In this document: piece after piece, positions 51,701 to 64,000 of the stretch
Layout of the letters: every line of letters starts with the position of its first letter
Position numbering within the stretch: the stretch's first letter is position 1
Origin: Glandiceps talaboti
Lineage: Eukaryota; Hemichordata; Enteropneusta; Spengelidae
Reading direction: 5' to 3'
NCBI RefSeq assembly: GCF_964340395.1
Contig: NC_135549.1
Location: 17,093,842 to 17,157,841, forward strand
Length of the DNA stretch: 64,000 bases
The notes under the pieces: model-generated
The model's input: only the letters and a program-made list of their open reading frames with translations
What the model was told of the DNA's origin: nothing
The model's database searches: none
Made by a program: the position numbers and the translations under genes

Positions 51701-54700
51701 ATTGTCTAAGTAAACATGTTTACCATCATGTCTTTACATGCTACAGATCTCTCACCATGGTTTACATTGTACATAAACATGTGATATCACACTTGTGAAA
51801 ATTTGTGGGGTGGGGGTTGGGTGGGGGGTTGTTGTTGTCCTAAAAGAACAATGTTCATTTATTAAGCTTGTGTGACATTGTGCGATGGTCCCTAACACAA
51901 TTGGGTTGGGCACCATGAATATGTCACGTATGATGACACACACACATTCTACCGGTACATGTCAAAAATTGCAATATAACCATCTCTATTCTGCGAGTCT
52001 AATGTCAGAAAGCTTGGCCAACACAATTTTTTATTGTAGTAATTCACATCAGGACTTGTCAAAAACCATATGGTTCAGGGTATTTGCAGTCATTAGTCGC
52101 GTTGCCATTTAGAATCATTTATTCATGATAAATATCACATATGGTTGATATGTACAGTATAGTTTCACTTACATCTGGTGATCATGTTGAAAATACCAAT
52201 ACTGGGTATCTAATACGGCAATTACAATGATAATATAATAATAATGTGAGTAATACTATTATTATATATTATTGCCTTGATATTGGGTTATATGCATGAG
52301 GTGAAAGGGTGACATTACATAAAGTTTATACAAACTGACACTGTTGCAAAGTAGTATTATGATGTCACTTTAGTAGCACGAGTTTGTTTTACGACAGAAT
52401 TTCTATTTATAAATGCATATTCCTCACAAATAAATGTTGATTTTGATGTACAGAAATGTGCATTTTGCTTCTGCATGTCAAAATAGTTCCAGGTTGATTT
52501 CAGTCAATATGAAAGAAAAAGTTCCGGGCTGATTTCGGTCAGTACCAGAATATACGGATCGCTACGTCATCATCACTTTCTCCATTGAAAACAATGCATA
52601 ACGAGGTGGTCCAATATAAGTGACATACAATAAAACACTTTTGCCATACTGTGCTTTGAAGTATTTTATAACTGTTACCCTTAGCATGGACCAATAACGA
52701 CACAGAGGATTACAGTCTATTTGTTTGTACTCACTTTCCCTTGTATTCTCTGAAGCCATCACCATCATCCTTGTGAGGATCACTCTCTATATCGCCATGG
52801 AGCTGATCTTCCTTCTCAGAAACTGAACGAATAAAAGATGTACGGTATGAATATTTCTGAGAAACTACATGAGTATCTAATGGTATTCTATGACAATTCT
52901 CACTCAATCAAGTCGTACAGTACATGTATACTAATAATGTATCTTATCACTTCAGATTACAAGATAGCAGTATCATAATTAGTCAAAAGTTACTGACTCT
53001 GAGCCATAACAGCAAAATATATCAAATTTATCAATTCTACTCATAGAAACCAAAGTTTTTGTCAGGAAGAATGAAACAAAATTATCAACGAATTCTAAAC
53101 ATATTTCACACATGTTTTATATATGTATAACATGTCTATAATATTCACGGTAAAACATATTTCAAATAAAGCTAACGGATGTCTTGCCTTGCATATAACC
53201 GTTTGTTTACTAGTAAGCTCAGGCTTTTGTGGGGAACTCTTTCATTGGAAAAATATGCTACGAAAATTTCATGAAGAAATTGCAATGAAAGTAATGTGAT
53301 ATTTTATTGAATTTGTATCAGCCACAACACTAATTTTTCCTTACTAGAACAAATTGTGTGATAAATTTCCTTTGTTGGTTGGCAAAACTTGGATGTTCTC
53401 ATCAAAATTCCTTTGACATAAGTTCAAATTACAAATGTATAATAAATGCATATCAAACAATAAGACTTTCATCATGCCATGAAATTTTCAACAAATATTT
53501 ATGCACAGAGGTCTTACAGAAACTTGAACTACTAAACAAGTCATCTAACTTATCTAGTGAGAAACCCACATAGCAATCTTTGGGCAAACTTCAAGTATCA
53601 CTCTGTCAAAAGCACAAAGTTGGATTGGTACATGACGTTCTCATCAAAATTCCTTTCACAAGTTTCATTTTTTTCTGATTAAAAATGTCAATGAAATTGG
53701 TACATCATATGTTTGTTACACGAACTTTGATGAATACAATGTGTCCTAATGTGACTAAAGGCTTGAATCTACTGCTGTCTGCTGATGACCTCTCTGTCAG
53801 ACACACAGAAAGAGGCAATGCCCATATGGTTACATGGTGAACTCTTTAACCTTTACAGTTGCATACCCTTTCCCACAGAAATTAAGCAAACAAAATTCTT
53901 GTTTTTTTTCAAAATTTTTGGAACAGATTAATTTTGTTTTAGAGCCAACTTTTAAAATACAATGTATGCTACTGAAATTCTGTCAATGTTTTTGATAAAA
54001 AGTGAAAATAACTGACAACTGTCATAAAAATATGGACTGACTATATTTTTATAACACATGTCTGCTGGTTTGAGGTTAACAGTTGTTTCACATTGTATTC
54101 ACAGTGAGAGTCAAAATGTGGCACTCCCCTGTACAGCTGGAATTGAAAGTAGTTGATGTATTCCTCTAAGCCAGTAATCAAACAATATTGTAAAGAACAG
54201 AAGCATTGTACAATACGGCATTGACACAAGAGTGAGACAAAGGCCAGCAGTGAGGGTCAGACTACAAGAGTACCTCGGCATAGTTCCCGTTCCACTGACA
54301 TGCTGATATTTCTAGTCAGTGTACTATTATTGAAATGTACTGATACAATGACATCACTTGTTGATGGGGGTCCCATATTCAGTTGTTGAATCCCACCCCG
54401 GTAAATGTAATACTATCTCACATGTAGTCAGGGGTGGTAGTGTTTCTATATCATCGTGTGGTTCAGTTTTTCTACATATATATATATCTCTAGTATGCAT
54501 CTCTGCATGTATATAGTATGCACCAAGCCCAAGTCAGTTTCTGTGCATATGCACCGAGTCAGTTTCTCTGTATATGTAACTCTAGTATGCACCCAAGTCA
54601 GAGTTATTTAATTTTTTTCTGTATATACTATATCTCTCCAGGATGTGCATCAAGTCAAAGCTGACCAGTGTGCCCTCTAAGTCAATTTGACATGCCACTG

Positions 54701-57700
54701 ACACACACAATTTCTAGTGACACACCAACATTTGGTGTTCCCCTATCTCTTACTATGTGGTGACTCACAAGAAATCCCAGCTTTTTCTTTCATTTTGACC
54801 CACAGCAACAACAAAACTTAACTATCATGAGAGGGCACACACTAGAGCTGACATTCCGTAGCTTTGAGATCAGATTTTTGATTTCAATATATCTATAGCA
54901 CCTTGTATGATACAATTCTGACTATAACATTAATGATGTACAACAACTCACCGTGATATTTGCCACCTTTGTTCCTCTTGATCAGACAGATGATGAGAAG
55001 TATAATGAGAAGGAAGACGATAACACACATCAAACCGATGAACCATCCTTTCTTTACAACTGAATCTGACGCCTCCAATGCACCTGTCACACAACATTAT
55101 ACATAATGCTTAACTTTAATTACCAGCAATTAAAACCACAAGCCTGTTCAGAGATAGGGTAGTGAGTAGTTACGTAAACGGATCAATATCTGGACCTTTC
55201 AGATTACCTTCATGCTACAACAATATATTCTATAGACCTAATATCAAAAACAACCTTCTAGCAGGATCATCAATGGTATATATTTTATAACTCCAATTTT
55301 AATCAGTTTTATTTCTCAACAATACAGCAGTATATTAATGATTCAACATAGAATGATGTACAGTAAGATTTCTAATTAGTTTCAGTTCCATCTGTTCATA
55401 AAATCATGTAACTTTCATCAGGATGGTACATTTCCCAAACCTTAATTAAATTTAATTTCAACAAACACATAATATTTATTCAAACTTTTATCTGGATGGT
55501 ACATATTATAAATATAGTGGTTTTTACTTTGTGTAATGCTAGACCACTAGCCCATTATATAATATACATAAAAATTACACACATGACAGAAAAAAAAAAT
55601 GGTTGATTTTATCATTTTAATTAGTTTGATTTCAACAGAGACAGAGAGAACCAGGACATCTAACTACACATACTGGACATAAAATATGAATTCATACAAT
55701 GAATGCATTTATAGTGAACACTAACAATGAATACTTTCACACCAGTGTGTTTTTTATAGAGAACAATAACTGTACTTATTTATGTCCAGCATGCACACAA
55801 TAACAACTCTAATTTGACTGAGTAAATGACTGACGGTGTTTATAAGGATAATTAGATTCAGATTAATTTCTGTATGTATAATATCTCACATCAATATTAT
55901 GTCTATGTCACTGCACATTCAAAAACTACGTTTTGTAATTCCAACATATATACAAACTACAGCATATTATCATGTATTGTCGACATCACTAATGTTAATG
56001 TTACCATCTTCAAATTAAATGTGGCTATTTCTCAATGCTGTAATTATCACGATATTATAACTTTACATTTTTATTTCCAAGTTATTTATACTTCTTTTAT
56101 CAACTGGTGGATCTGAGACAGCTGTAAATGTGAATGACTTCATTAATACATGTATTATATTATATTGGCTATATTAGGACCCTTACATAAGGACTACCTG
56201 TTCTGAATAACTGATGGAACTGACAGCAGGTTACGTTATCGATACCGTTATTGATACTCACTGGTAAAATATCACATGATCGATCCAAGAGTTTTTAAAG
56301 GAACCCCCGCCGCCAATTCAATGGTCTTTTAACAATGCTGGCTATAGTACTATGTCATTCAAGACCAACTGTTAAAAGGTAACATTAACTAAATACTCTA
56401 CTAAATATCTCTTCTATTTCTATATAGTTTAATGAGCCCGTATACAGAGTCTAACTTTGTTAGAGTACAATAAACAAGTCTAAAAATTGGAGAAAGAATG
56501 TGTACTTTACCTGCACCGCTAGTTTGTTCTGTTGCCAAAGGTGACTGGGCTGTACCCTTCATGTTGAATGCTGCTACTTGGATATCGTACCAGGTCCCAG
56601 AATCGAGATCACTCAGGACATGCCACATACGATCTAACGGGTCTATTTCCTCAGAACTTGTCCAATCGTTCTCACTGGTACCTACAGGGGTACAATTAAA
56701 TGACAACACTTTGTAGGTAACATTGCAAACAGTACCGACACAGTCATAAGCAGTGATGAACTTTACCTACAAAGGGAAAGTTAATCCACAAAACACAACA
56801 TGTACTAACTAGCCGAGCCCTGTACGTGTGTATGGCTTCACAATGGCCTCCCCCCAGTACAATAGGTGAAGCCAAATCTAGTGATGCATAAACCAATCTA
56901 CATACAAACAATAGCCCGACCACAACCCTTACATTCACGTGTAGCATACAGAGTTAAAATGGCAGTAAGGGCACATACCTAAATCATTTCAACAAGTCAA
57001 AGACCCCTTTGAAAATAAGATGACAACACAGAACAGATGCTGCATATGCTGACAAGCATGTACAGTATATTCCACAACAAACTGAAGACCACTAGATATA
57101 ACAAATATGGTGTATATCAACACAGCGACACTGCTGGATTTCTGTCTTCCAAATGTCAATACAGACAGTTACGAGAGCTCATCAGAATCAATCAATTGTC
57201 CATTCCATGCAACATAAATATGTAAGACGTAGAACCAACCATAATCTATAGACTTTCCCCTGGCTAATCTATTCACACAGTCTGTGCTGATGTCACAGCC
57301 AAACCAACAGTGTATCATGGGAACTCATTAATATTCATATATGTTAATGCAGCCCAGCAGCTATATCCTTATACTTTCCTTATATAGTTGTCACTTGATA
57401 TGTCTCTATAGCATACCATTCCAATGACAACAGTAAATCATTTGCCACGAAAACACAACTGATCCCTCCCCACTCACTCACAACCACACACCCATCAACG
57501 TACACTGGGGACTGACTTCCAGAAAATTTCACTTTTATTCTACACAAAAAAAAAACACGAAATAAAAAAAAAAAGAACTCGTTCCCAAGGACTATAATTC
57601 ACACAGTTGAGTCCACACTTTCATGACTGCTGACAGAGAGCTACCAATCTATTCTCCTTCGACATTCCAATTTGAAGTCTTGAGTAAAGAGAGTAAATTG

Positions 57701-60700
57701 ATGGTATAAAAGAAAACAAGAGGTACAAAGCTTCAAGCTAGCATAGTGAGATGACAAACAACAGACACATGGCACTAATAGATGCAGATTTGCATTAACT
57801 AGGCATAAATCATGACATGAAATGGCTCTCTGTCACTCAATAAATGCTGGTGCTTCTCAACTGTGTCACACATCATACATTGGACAGTATATTAAAATTT
57901 AACAACGTACAACAATTACTTCAAAAGAAACTACACATGCCCACGCATAGCATTTAGTATTTTCATTAATATTATTTTTTTGGATAATCACGTATCACAT
58001 ATCAACCACTGGTAAATGTCAGTACAGTTGGAAACGTATTCTTTTCTAAATGCAAACAGTGACTCTATTTTGAGGTATGTATGCATTATGTGAATGGCGG
58101 TTTTGATCGAATTTGTGTGAATGGTTTTTTTTTTGAATTCATGAATTAGGGTAATCAAAATACAAACTCCCCTTTCGGTTTTTTTCCAGGCTAGCAGGTA
58201 CATCATATTGCCATTCAGAAGATAGTAAAAAGCAAGGTTTTAGCCTAAGATTTGATAATTTATTTCTAACATTCAAAATGTACTTGATTATGGAAATTCT
58301 GCAAAAGAGATATGAATTCTCTTTACCATCAGTAAGTTAATCATTAATCTTATGGGTTTTGTAGACTGAGGTTGTATGGAGGAAGGGCTCGACTTTAGGA
58401 GGGTCTGTAAGCCGTACTACTACCGAGGTCTGCAAAACCCATAAAGGTTTTTTCATATCCCCCATGTAGTGGCGCAGAAACATCATTTGAATTACATAAT
58501 CACATAAATTGGCACTGAAATATTATTTTATTCGGAGAAACGGCACAATAGTGAAGAAACTTACAAAGTCAAATCACTGAGTGAACGGATATCAATGAGC
58601 ACGTGCACTTGCCATGTTTGGGCAAAGTGTACTGGGCTGTGATACCAAAAATTATTGCCTGGGTTTGATGCATGTGCTCTTCATTGAATCGAGACTGGGT
58701 ATATGATAACGAACACTGTGGTTTTATTTTGACACATCAGAACACTCACTGTGTATATATGGTATATTCTGGCAGAAATTAGAAACGGCCAAAGGGTAAG
58801 CCACGCTGTTATTTATTATACAGAGGGCAGTGTTGCCACAATATAATCTAAAACTTAAGTTTCACAAGTTTTTTTTTTTTTTTGTTTTGTTTAAATATTT
58901 TTGGCAAACTTTTGTATGTACAATCATTCATGGCACATTGGATGAAGTAAAATCCTTGCACAAATTTAAGAAAATTGTAGTGAAAATAACACATTGCAAT
59001 ATTTTGCATATAAATCAAATTCTCCCACAAATATCTTGAAATTACAATATTTGACTATATTTGGTATATAAATGCAATTCTAGTAAAGATAAGTAGTTCT
59101 ATTTCTTAAAATGACAGTATTTTACGTAGAACTTCTATTCTAGTAATGATAGGTTTATATGTAAATATCTTAAAATGACAGTATTTGGTGTATAAATTCT
59201 GATCTAGGGATAATCACGCTGCCTGTACTTGTAACTAGTAATTAACATTCAGGATAGTATGTAGCTAAGCTATATTAATGATATAGTATTTATGTCATGT
59301 TCAACATTGAATTATTTTGTTGAAATGAATCTCAACCTGTGACATGATTTATCTCCTTAAAGTGATCACTAGATTTCAAAGTACCATATTTTTATATTTC
59401 ATCTCCCTACAAATGTGACACAAAAATAGTATATTAAGGTGGCACAGGCTGAGTTTACAAGCTGTTTACTCAAGTGAAAATACTTAAATAAAACCACATT
59501 CCCGTATAATGTTAATGTCTATGTATGCCTTCTTTAACATTATGATTGTATTCAGTCATTGTTAGAACAGTTGATTGTAAAGTAGGAATTTCCTGAACAT
59601 TTTTTGATATATATCATAAATTATGTCATCGTTACATTGTATCATTTATGAGTTATATCTTAATACCATGTTTGAGTTCAGTCAATTGCAAGTGGTGGTT
59701 AAGGTGTGCTCCAGTAGGTGCAATAATGCGAGTACCTTTTAAGTATGCAGTAAAAACTACACCTAAACATGTATCAACTGACTTAATGTATTTAATGACT
59801 TGATATCACTTATCAGACTCGCGGTGTCAGCTTTTTAAAAGGAACCATCGTTTACATTGAGAATCTACAAGTCAAAATGTCTACTTACAACATTTTTTTT
59901 TCAAAACATTTGCCCTAAGTTTTTTCCAAATTCTAAATTAATTTAAATGTATTTGTGAAGTTATGATTCTTCTGCTTATTTGCTGCTAACTTTTCTCTTC
60001 AAAATTGTTCTGTAGCTCCAACACAGAGTATATCCTTGTTCTTACTGATGATGTATACAGGAAATATTACTTGAAAACTGACACGAAAACTCCCCATTCT
60101 GCTAACAGTTTACATACTATCTGATGGTACACGGGAGGTATAGTTGCCTTTTGAGTGGCAGTAGTTCTAGTAAATGGGAGGTGTAATTGCCTTTTTTTGA
60201 GTGGCAGTTGATGGCTGACATGGTCATAGCAGTAGTTTCTAGAAGTTTGAAGGTATAGTTGCCTTTTGAGTGGCAGTTGATGGATGAGGTCGTCATGGCA
60301 GTAGTTCTAGTAAATGGGAGGTATAATTGCCTTTTGAAAAAAAAAGTAATTTAAACACAATTGTTTACCTTTATCCAAGGAAATTACGTATATAGATATT
60401 TGTATGACTGAGTAAAATTCAATTATTTCCCAGATTCTGTATTTATATTTCTCATATAGCCATAAATTTCACTGGTAAGTACTAGTACATTGTAAGAATT
60501 TGCTTAAAACACACAATTTCAACGTGACAGTAGCAAATGAGACTATGTTACTAGTTCAGCATGCACAGACGGCAAAGTAGTTACGATTCATCTCATGCAT
60601 GGAAATGGTAGATTAATTGACAATGTATACTAATCAACTCTAAAGTAAGAGTATGGGGGTGGGATGTAGATTTCAACAAAATATCTAATTATGTGGGGAC

Positions 60701-61256
60701 AGATTTGAACAGATTTCAAGCTAATGATGGTGGTGTAGGAGGATATATATGACTCCAACCCCCTGTGGTATCACATACCACTCACTGTATAGTAACAACA
60801 CTTCTTGATGGATACTTAATTAATCCCATCACAAGTGTGATTTAATTCCAAATTATTTTGTAACAGTGAAAAGACAAAAGGACAAAAAGATGATTGTAAT
60901 GAGGGCGCTCTATCATATTCCTTGGTCATGGGTTAGTAGCACTACAGATAAGACGAACATGTAATGAGGACGCTCTAGCCCTGTTTTTGTAATCAATTCA
61001 CACTTATGTTCCAAAAATGAGATGAGGAAAGGTGAGAATGCAATGAGGGCACACTGTCACTGCTCATGGTTTACAGTCTCTATGCATCTACCAAAAGTAT
61101 TCCAACACCAGGCCAGCAGCAGCCAGCCAGGCAGGCAGGTATGAACAATAAATGTACAACGTGAGTGCTTTATCAAAGTGTGTACTTTTCAACACAATGA
61201 AGGAATAAAGGAAACCAAACAGGCAACAGAGTTGACACTTTTTCAACTACTTAGTA

Positions 61257-61334
<78 letters not shown>

Positions 61335-63856
61335 AATATGAGTATGTGTGTGAGTACGTATGTATGCATACAAATGTACTAGATCACACACTGTATATGG
61401 CAACAAAGTATACAATTGTACTAGATCACACACTGTATATGGCAACAAAGTATACAATTGTACTAGATCACACACTATATGGCAACAAAGTATACAATTG
61501 TACTAGATCACACACTATATGGCAACAAAGTATACAAATGTACTAGATCACACACTGTATATGGCAACAAAGTATACAATTGTACTAGATCACACACTAT
61601 ATGGCAACAAAGTATACAATTGTACTAGATCACATACTGTATATGGCAACAAAGTATACAAATGTACTAGATCACACACTATATGGCAACAAAGTATACA
61701 ATTGTACTAGATCACATACTGTATATGGCAACAAAGTATACAAATGTACTAGATCACACACTATATGGCAACAATGTATACAAATGTACTAGATCACATA
61801 CTGTATATGGCAACAAAGTATACAAATGTACTAGATCACACACTATATGGCAACAAAGTATACAAATGTACTAGATCACACACTATATATGGCAACAAAG
61901 TATACAATTGTACTAGATCACATACTGTATATGGAAACAATGTATACAAATGTACTAGATCATATACTGTATATGGAAACAATGTATACAAATGTACTAG
62001 ATCACACACTGTATATGGCAACAAAGTATACAAATGTACTAGATCACACATTGTATATGGAAACAAAGTATACAAATGTACTAGATCACACACTGTATAT
62101 GGCAACAAAGTATACAAATGTACTAGATCACACACTATATGGCAACAAAGTATACAAATGTACTAGATCACACACTGTATATGGCAACAAAGTATAAAAA
62201 TGTACTAGATCACACACTGTATATGGCAATGAAGTATACAAATGTACTAGATCACACACTGTATATGGCAAACAAAGTATACAAATGTACTAGATCACAC
62301 ACTGTATATGGCAACAAAGTATACAAATGTACTAGATCACACACTGTATATGGCAACAATGTATACAAATGTACTAGATCACACACTATATGGAAACAAA
62401 GTATACAAATGTACTAGATCACACACTGTATATGGCAACAAAGTATACAAATGTACTAGATCACACACTGTATATGGCAACAAAGTATACAATTGTACTA
62501 GATCACACACTGTATATGGCAACAATGTATACAAATGTACTAGATCACACACTGTATATGGCAACAATGTATACAAATGTACTAGATCACACACTATATG
62601 GCAACAATGTATAATGTACTAGATCACACACTGTATATGGCAACAAAGTATACAATTGTACTAGATCACACACTGTATATGGCAACAATGTATACAAATG
62701 TACTAGATCACACACTGTATATGGAAACAAAGTATCAGTGTATGTCTTACCTTTTTTCTTATGACGCACCACATAATGATTTACAGATGGTCCCTCTTCA
62801 TCTGTTGTCCATGTCACATTCATTGAAGAGTCACCAACCTGTACAAGCTCAGGTTGGCTAGGTGACCTGGGAGCTGAAAATCAAAATCAGAGGATGTATG
62901 CAATATAAACATATGCCAAAATTTGAAAAACAAGCTTTCAGTTGAAGACATACTCCCCAACAGTGTGTTATATGACAAAGTCATATTGCAAATTTGAATA
63001 GTTTCTCTAGATACAAAGTTGCATAACTATTGATCAATTTGAAATTTGACCTTGATTATATATATATGGAGATCAAACTCAAAGGTCAAGTTATAGACCC
63101 TACATGGCTTGGTGCTTCATCTGTACTGCACATATCATAGTTATGTTATGCAACAGTTCTGACAGTAACTAGTTATGATTTAACAAGAGTCAGCAACTTG
63201 AATACCATGTCTAATTCTCCTCATTACACAAAGATATCGCAGAAAATTGTTCAGATCTGACCCACGCCCCTTTAAAGAACTTTCATTTTGAATAGGCCAT
63301 TTCAGACTGCAAACAAGAAAGTGAGAATACAGTGCTCTCACTCAAATTGGGGGTATCATCACCTATTTGTACCATTTCTTAGGAGCTTTGTCCCTTGGTA
63401 TTCGGTAGAAGTGTAAATCAGGGATGTTTTTCGTATTGTTCAAACATCGAGGAAAGCACCGAGTGCTCTATGATTAATCATGCAAGTAACCTATACCATG
63501 TATACCCTCAAGGTACACACAAACACGAAGTAGAGCGCCACCATGCCATATTTTGCAAAGACATATTCATCTGTCTTGTGCTACTCTTGGCAATTTTTCA
63601 CAATATTATTTTGCAAACTATATAAATAAATGAATCTAAAAATAACAAATGTACCTTGGTACACCAGGTATATACTTACGTGCTAATTCTCTTGTTGTCT
63701 CTTCTCTTCGGATATATTCACCACCACCCACTTTGGTGTGGGCTCTGATTTTAACAAGGTACTGCGTCAAGGGTTTCAAGTCACCGATCTTCTTCTTGAA
63801 TATATAAGCATCTGTGATATTATAGGTCAGTATGTGGCCTAATTCTGTTCCAAGCA
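48523..63856 (-). CDS. Gene A: L1-family cell adhesion molecule, 3' part (FN3, transmembrane, FIGQY tail), enters from right edge
   Basis: Spliced model, minus strand: 63856-63680, 62873-62751, 56681-56511, 55083-54952, 52822-52735, 48760-48523 (stop TAA at 48525-48523). All junctions are GT/AG and all phases agree. The product is the end of an L1/neuroglian/NrCAM-type protein: half an FN3 domain, a full FN3 domain, one membrane span, a basic juxtamembrane KRNKGGKY, and a tail with [11 protein letters not shown]. That tail motif binds ankyrin in L1-family proteins and binding is blocked by phosphorylation of its tyrosine. The C-terminus STFV fits a class I PDZ ligand, like SFV of NrCAM. The neuronal clathrin-adaptor motif RSLE of vertebrate L1 is not present. 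The Ig domains and earlier FN3 domains lie beyond 64000. Family assignment is firm; which vertebrate paralogue it matches best is not decidable here. Confidence 0.92.
49596..49815. repeat. 110-bp tandem duplication
   Basis: Two adjacent copies, 49596-49705 and 49706-49815, appear identical by eye. Each contains the internal inverted pair CACTATGAGT / ACTCGTAGTG. Confidence 0.9.
50620..50795. repeat. About 40-bp tandem repeat, 5 copies
   Basis: Units contain AAGTCATGCTGGAAAACTAA and GGAAAGCTAAACTTTGAT with small length differences. Confidence 0.8.
52735..52822 (-). CDS. Gene A exon: membrane-proximal cytoplasmic tail
   Basis: 88 bp, phase 1 to 2, acceptor CGTTCAG and donor GTGAGT. It encodes [24 protein letters not shown] and REYKGK, aligning with the vertebrate DKEDxQxDxExxPxKDExFxEY region. 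The RSLE mini-exon position follows EY in vertebrates. No such insert is seen here, but an alternative micro-exon in the 4-kb intron is possible. Confidence 0.85.
52823..54951. other. Gene A intron between transmembrane and tail exons
   Basis: 2.1 kb without an exon. At 54670-54840 it carries a diverged copy of a dispersed repeat also present at 23205-23400, sharing CAATTTCTAGTGACACA and GGTGTTCCCCT text. Confidence 0.6.
54952..55083 (-). CDS. Gene A exon: transmembrane segment
   Basis: 132 bp, phase 1 to 1. It encodes a short stalk ([11 protein letters not shown]), then a hydrophobic span starting [14 protein letters not shown] and ending about nine residues later at IICLI. The stop-transfer sequence KRNKGGKYH follows. 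GWFIGLMC and KRxKGGKY are near-invariant across L1-family proteins. The juxtamembrane basic stretch is where ERM proteins bind in vertebrate members. Confidence 0.92.
55084..56510. other. Gene A intron between last FN3 and transmembrane exon
   Basis: 1.4 kb of AT-rich sequence. No exon, repeat array or mobile element could be supported. Confidence 0.6.
56511..56681 (-). CDS. Gene A exon: second half of last FN3 domain
   Basis: 171 bp, phase 1 to 1, acceptor CTGTAG and donor GTAAAG. It encodes [34 protein letters not shown] with the FN3 LxxGTxYxIQVxAxN signature, and [19 protein letters not shown] leading to the membrane stalk. Confidence 0.88.
58351..58443. repeat. Inverted repeat, 16-bp arms
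   Basis: TATGGGTTTTGTAGAC at 58351-58366 faces its complement (one mismatch) at 58428-58443, in a locally GC-richer stretch. Confidence 0.6.
60130..60345. repeat. Imperfect tandem repeat around GGAGGTATAGTTGCC
   Basis: Four copies of GGAGGTATAGTTGCCTTTTG, or close to it, alternate with GCAGTAGTTCTAGTAAATG. Confidence 0.7.
61257..61331. repeat. TG microsatellite
   Basis: About 36 uninterrupted TG units directly before the minisatellite. Confidence 0.95.
61371..62735. repeat. 40-42-bp minisatellite, 33 copies
   Basis: The 42-bp unit starts TGTACTAGATCACACACTGT and continues ATATGGCAACAAAGTATACA. Variants lack GT in the ACTGTATATGG part (40 bp) or swap AAAG/AATG and AAAT/AATT. CTAGATCA is countable 33 times. 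The array ends 15 bp from the splice donor of the FN3 exon at 62751. Confidence 0.95.
62751..62873 (-). CDS. Gene A exon: first half of last FN3 domain
   Basis: 123 bp, phase 1 to 1, acceptor GATTTTCAG. It encodes [27 protein letters not shown] with the conserved FN3 Trp and an NVT sequon, and [10 protein letters not shown]. The donor AAG|GTAAGA lies only 15 bp from the edge of a 33-copy minisatellite in the following intron. Confidence 0.88.
63680..63856 (-). CDS. Gene A exon: second half of penultimate FN3 domain
   Basis: 177 bp, phase 1 to 1, acceptor AATACAG and donor GTAAGT. It encodes [11 protein letters not shown] with an N-glycosylation sequon (NIT), [20 protein letters not shown] and GGGEY. 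This is the classic LxPxTxYxVxVRAxTxxGxG end of a type III fibronectin repeat. It joins the next exon as ELAPPRSPSQ. Confidence 0.88.
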
Positions 63857-64000
63857 CTGTATTTGAAGAAGAACATGAGACAACACCAAAATTAATCATA
63901 TAAAAGTTTAAACTGTGACTAAGTATTTTGGTTCCTACATTTCATTTAGCCCTGTGAGGGAAGAAATATGCTGTGTAAAATGATACATGGTACACCACTG

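Larger units (their letters stand above)
48761..52734. other. Gene A intron between tail exons
   Basis: 4.0 kb, non-coding. It holds an exact 110-bp tandem duplication at 49596-49815 and an about 40-bp tandem array at 50620-50795. It is the likeliest place for an alternative tail exon, but none was recognised. Confidence 0.65.
56682..62750. other. Gene A intron inside the last FN3 domain
   Basis: 6.1 kb with no supported exon. It includes a possible insertion at 58340-58760 with inverted 16-bp arms (58351-58366, 58428-58443), tandem repeats at 60130-60345 and 60895-61060, a TG microsatellite and a large minisatellite. Confidence 0.65.

Noticed and set aside
61178-62861. Many overlapping open frames of 60-133 codons with a KCTRSHT-type repeat
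   Set aside because: They are produced by the minisatellite, whose 42-bp unit is a multiple of three. The array is intronic.
1-64000. All exons belonging to one large L1 gene
   Set aside because: The stop codon and ankyrin-binding tail at 48.5 kb come before the signal peptide at 21.5 kb in transcription order, so one colinear gene is impossible without misassembly.

Overview
This is AT-rich animal genomic DNA: short exons with GT/AG splice sites, long introns, microsatellites, tRNA-derived SINEs and MITE-like foldbacks. It has no bacterial features. Both supported genes are on the minus strand and belong to the L1/neuroglian/NrCAM/neurofascin family of neural cell adhesion molecules. A bilaterian, probably a marine invertebrate, fits the repeat content, but the phylum cannot be fixed from sequence alone.

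Layout along the minus strand (right to left). Gene A enters from beyond the right edge. Its last six coding exons lie at 63856-48523. They encode the second half of one FN3 domain, a complete final FN3 domain, one transmembrane helix and a cytoplasmic tail. The tail carries the L1-family ankyrin-binding motif (FIGQY) and a C-terminal PDZ ligand (TFV). A long 3'UTR probably ends near 46.0 kb.

About 11.5 kb of non-coding, repeat-bearing DNA follows. At 34.4-34.5 kb there is a probable promoter with two perfect CArG boxes and a candidate non-coding first exon. This would be the 5' end of gene B, whose start codon and signal peptide are at 21482 after a 12.9-kb intron. Nine further exons (13296-31) encode Ig1 to Ig6. 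All ten coding exons join in phase into 618 codons with all six Ig cysteine pairs. The FN3 domains, membrane span and tail of gene B must lie beyond the left edge.

The window therefore holds the 3' half of one L1-type gene followed by the 5' half of a second on the same strand, a head-to-tail pair. Proteins of this type sit at the plasma membrane of neurons and epithelia. The Ig1-4 horseshoe mediates adhesion, and the FIGQY tail ties the contact to ankyrin and spectrin.

The remainder is introns and intergenic DNA. Notable structures are a 33-copy minisatellite starting 15 bp past a splice donor, an intron carrying extra copies of its own 3' splice site, a perfect 69-bp palindrome, a hairpin with telomere repeats in its loop, a 1.29-kb hAT-like non-autonomous element, two SINE copies of one family, and several MITE-like inverted repeats. 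No RNA gene, CRISPR array or other protein-coding gene could be supported.
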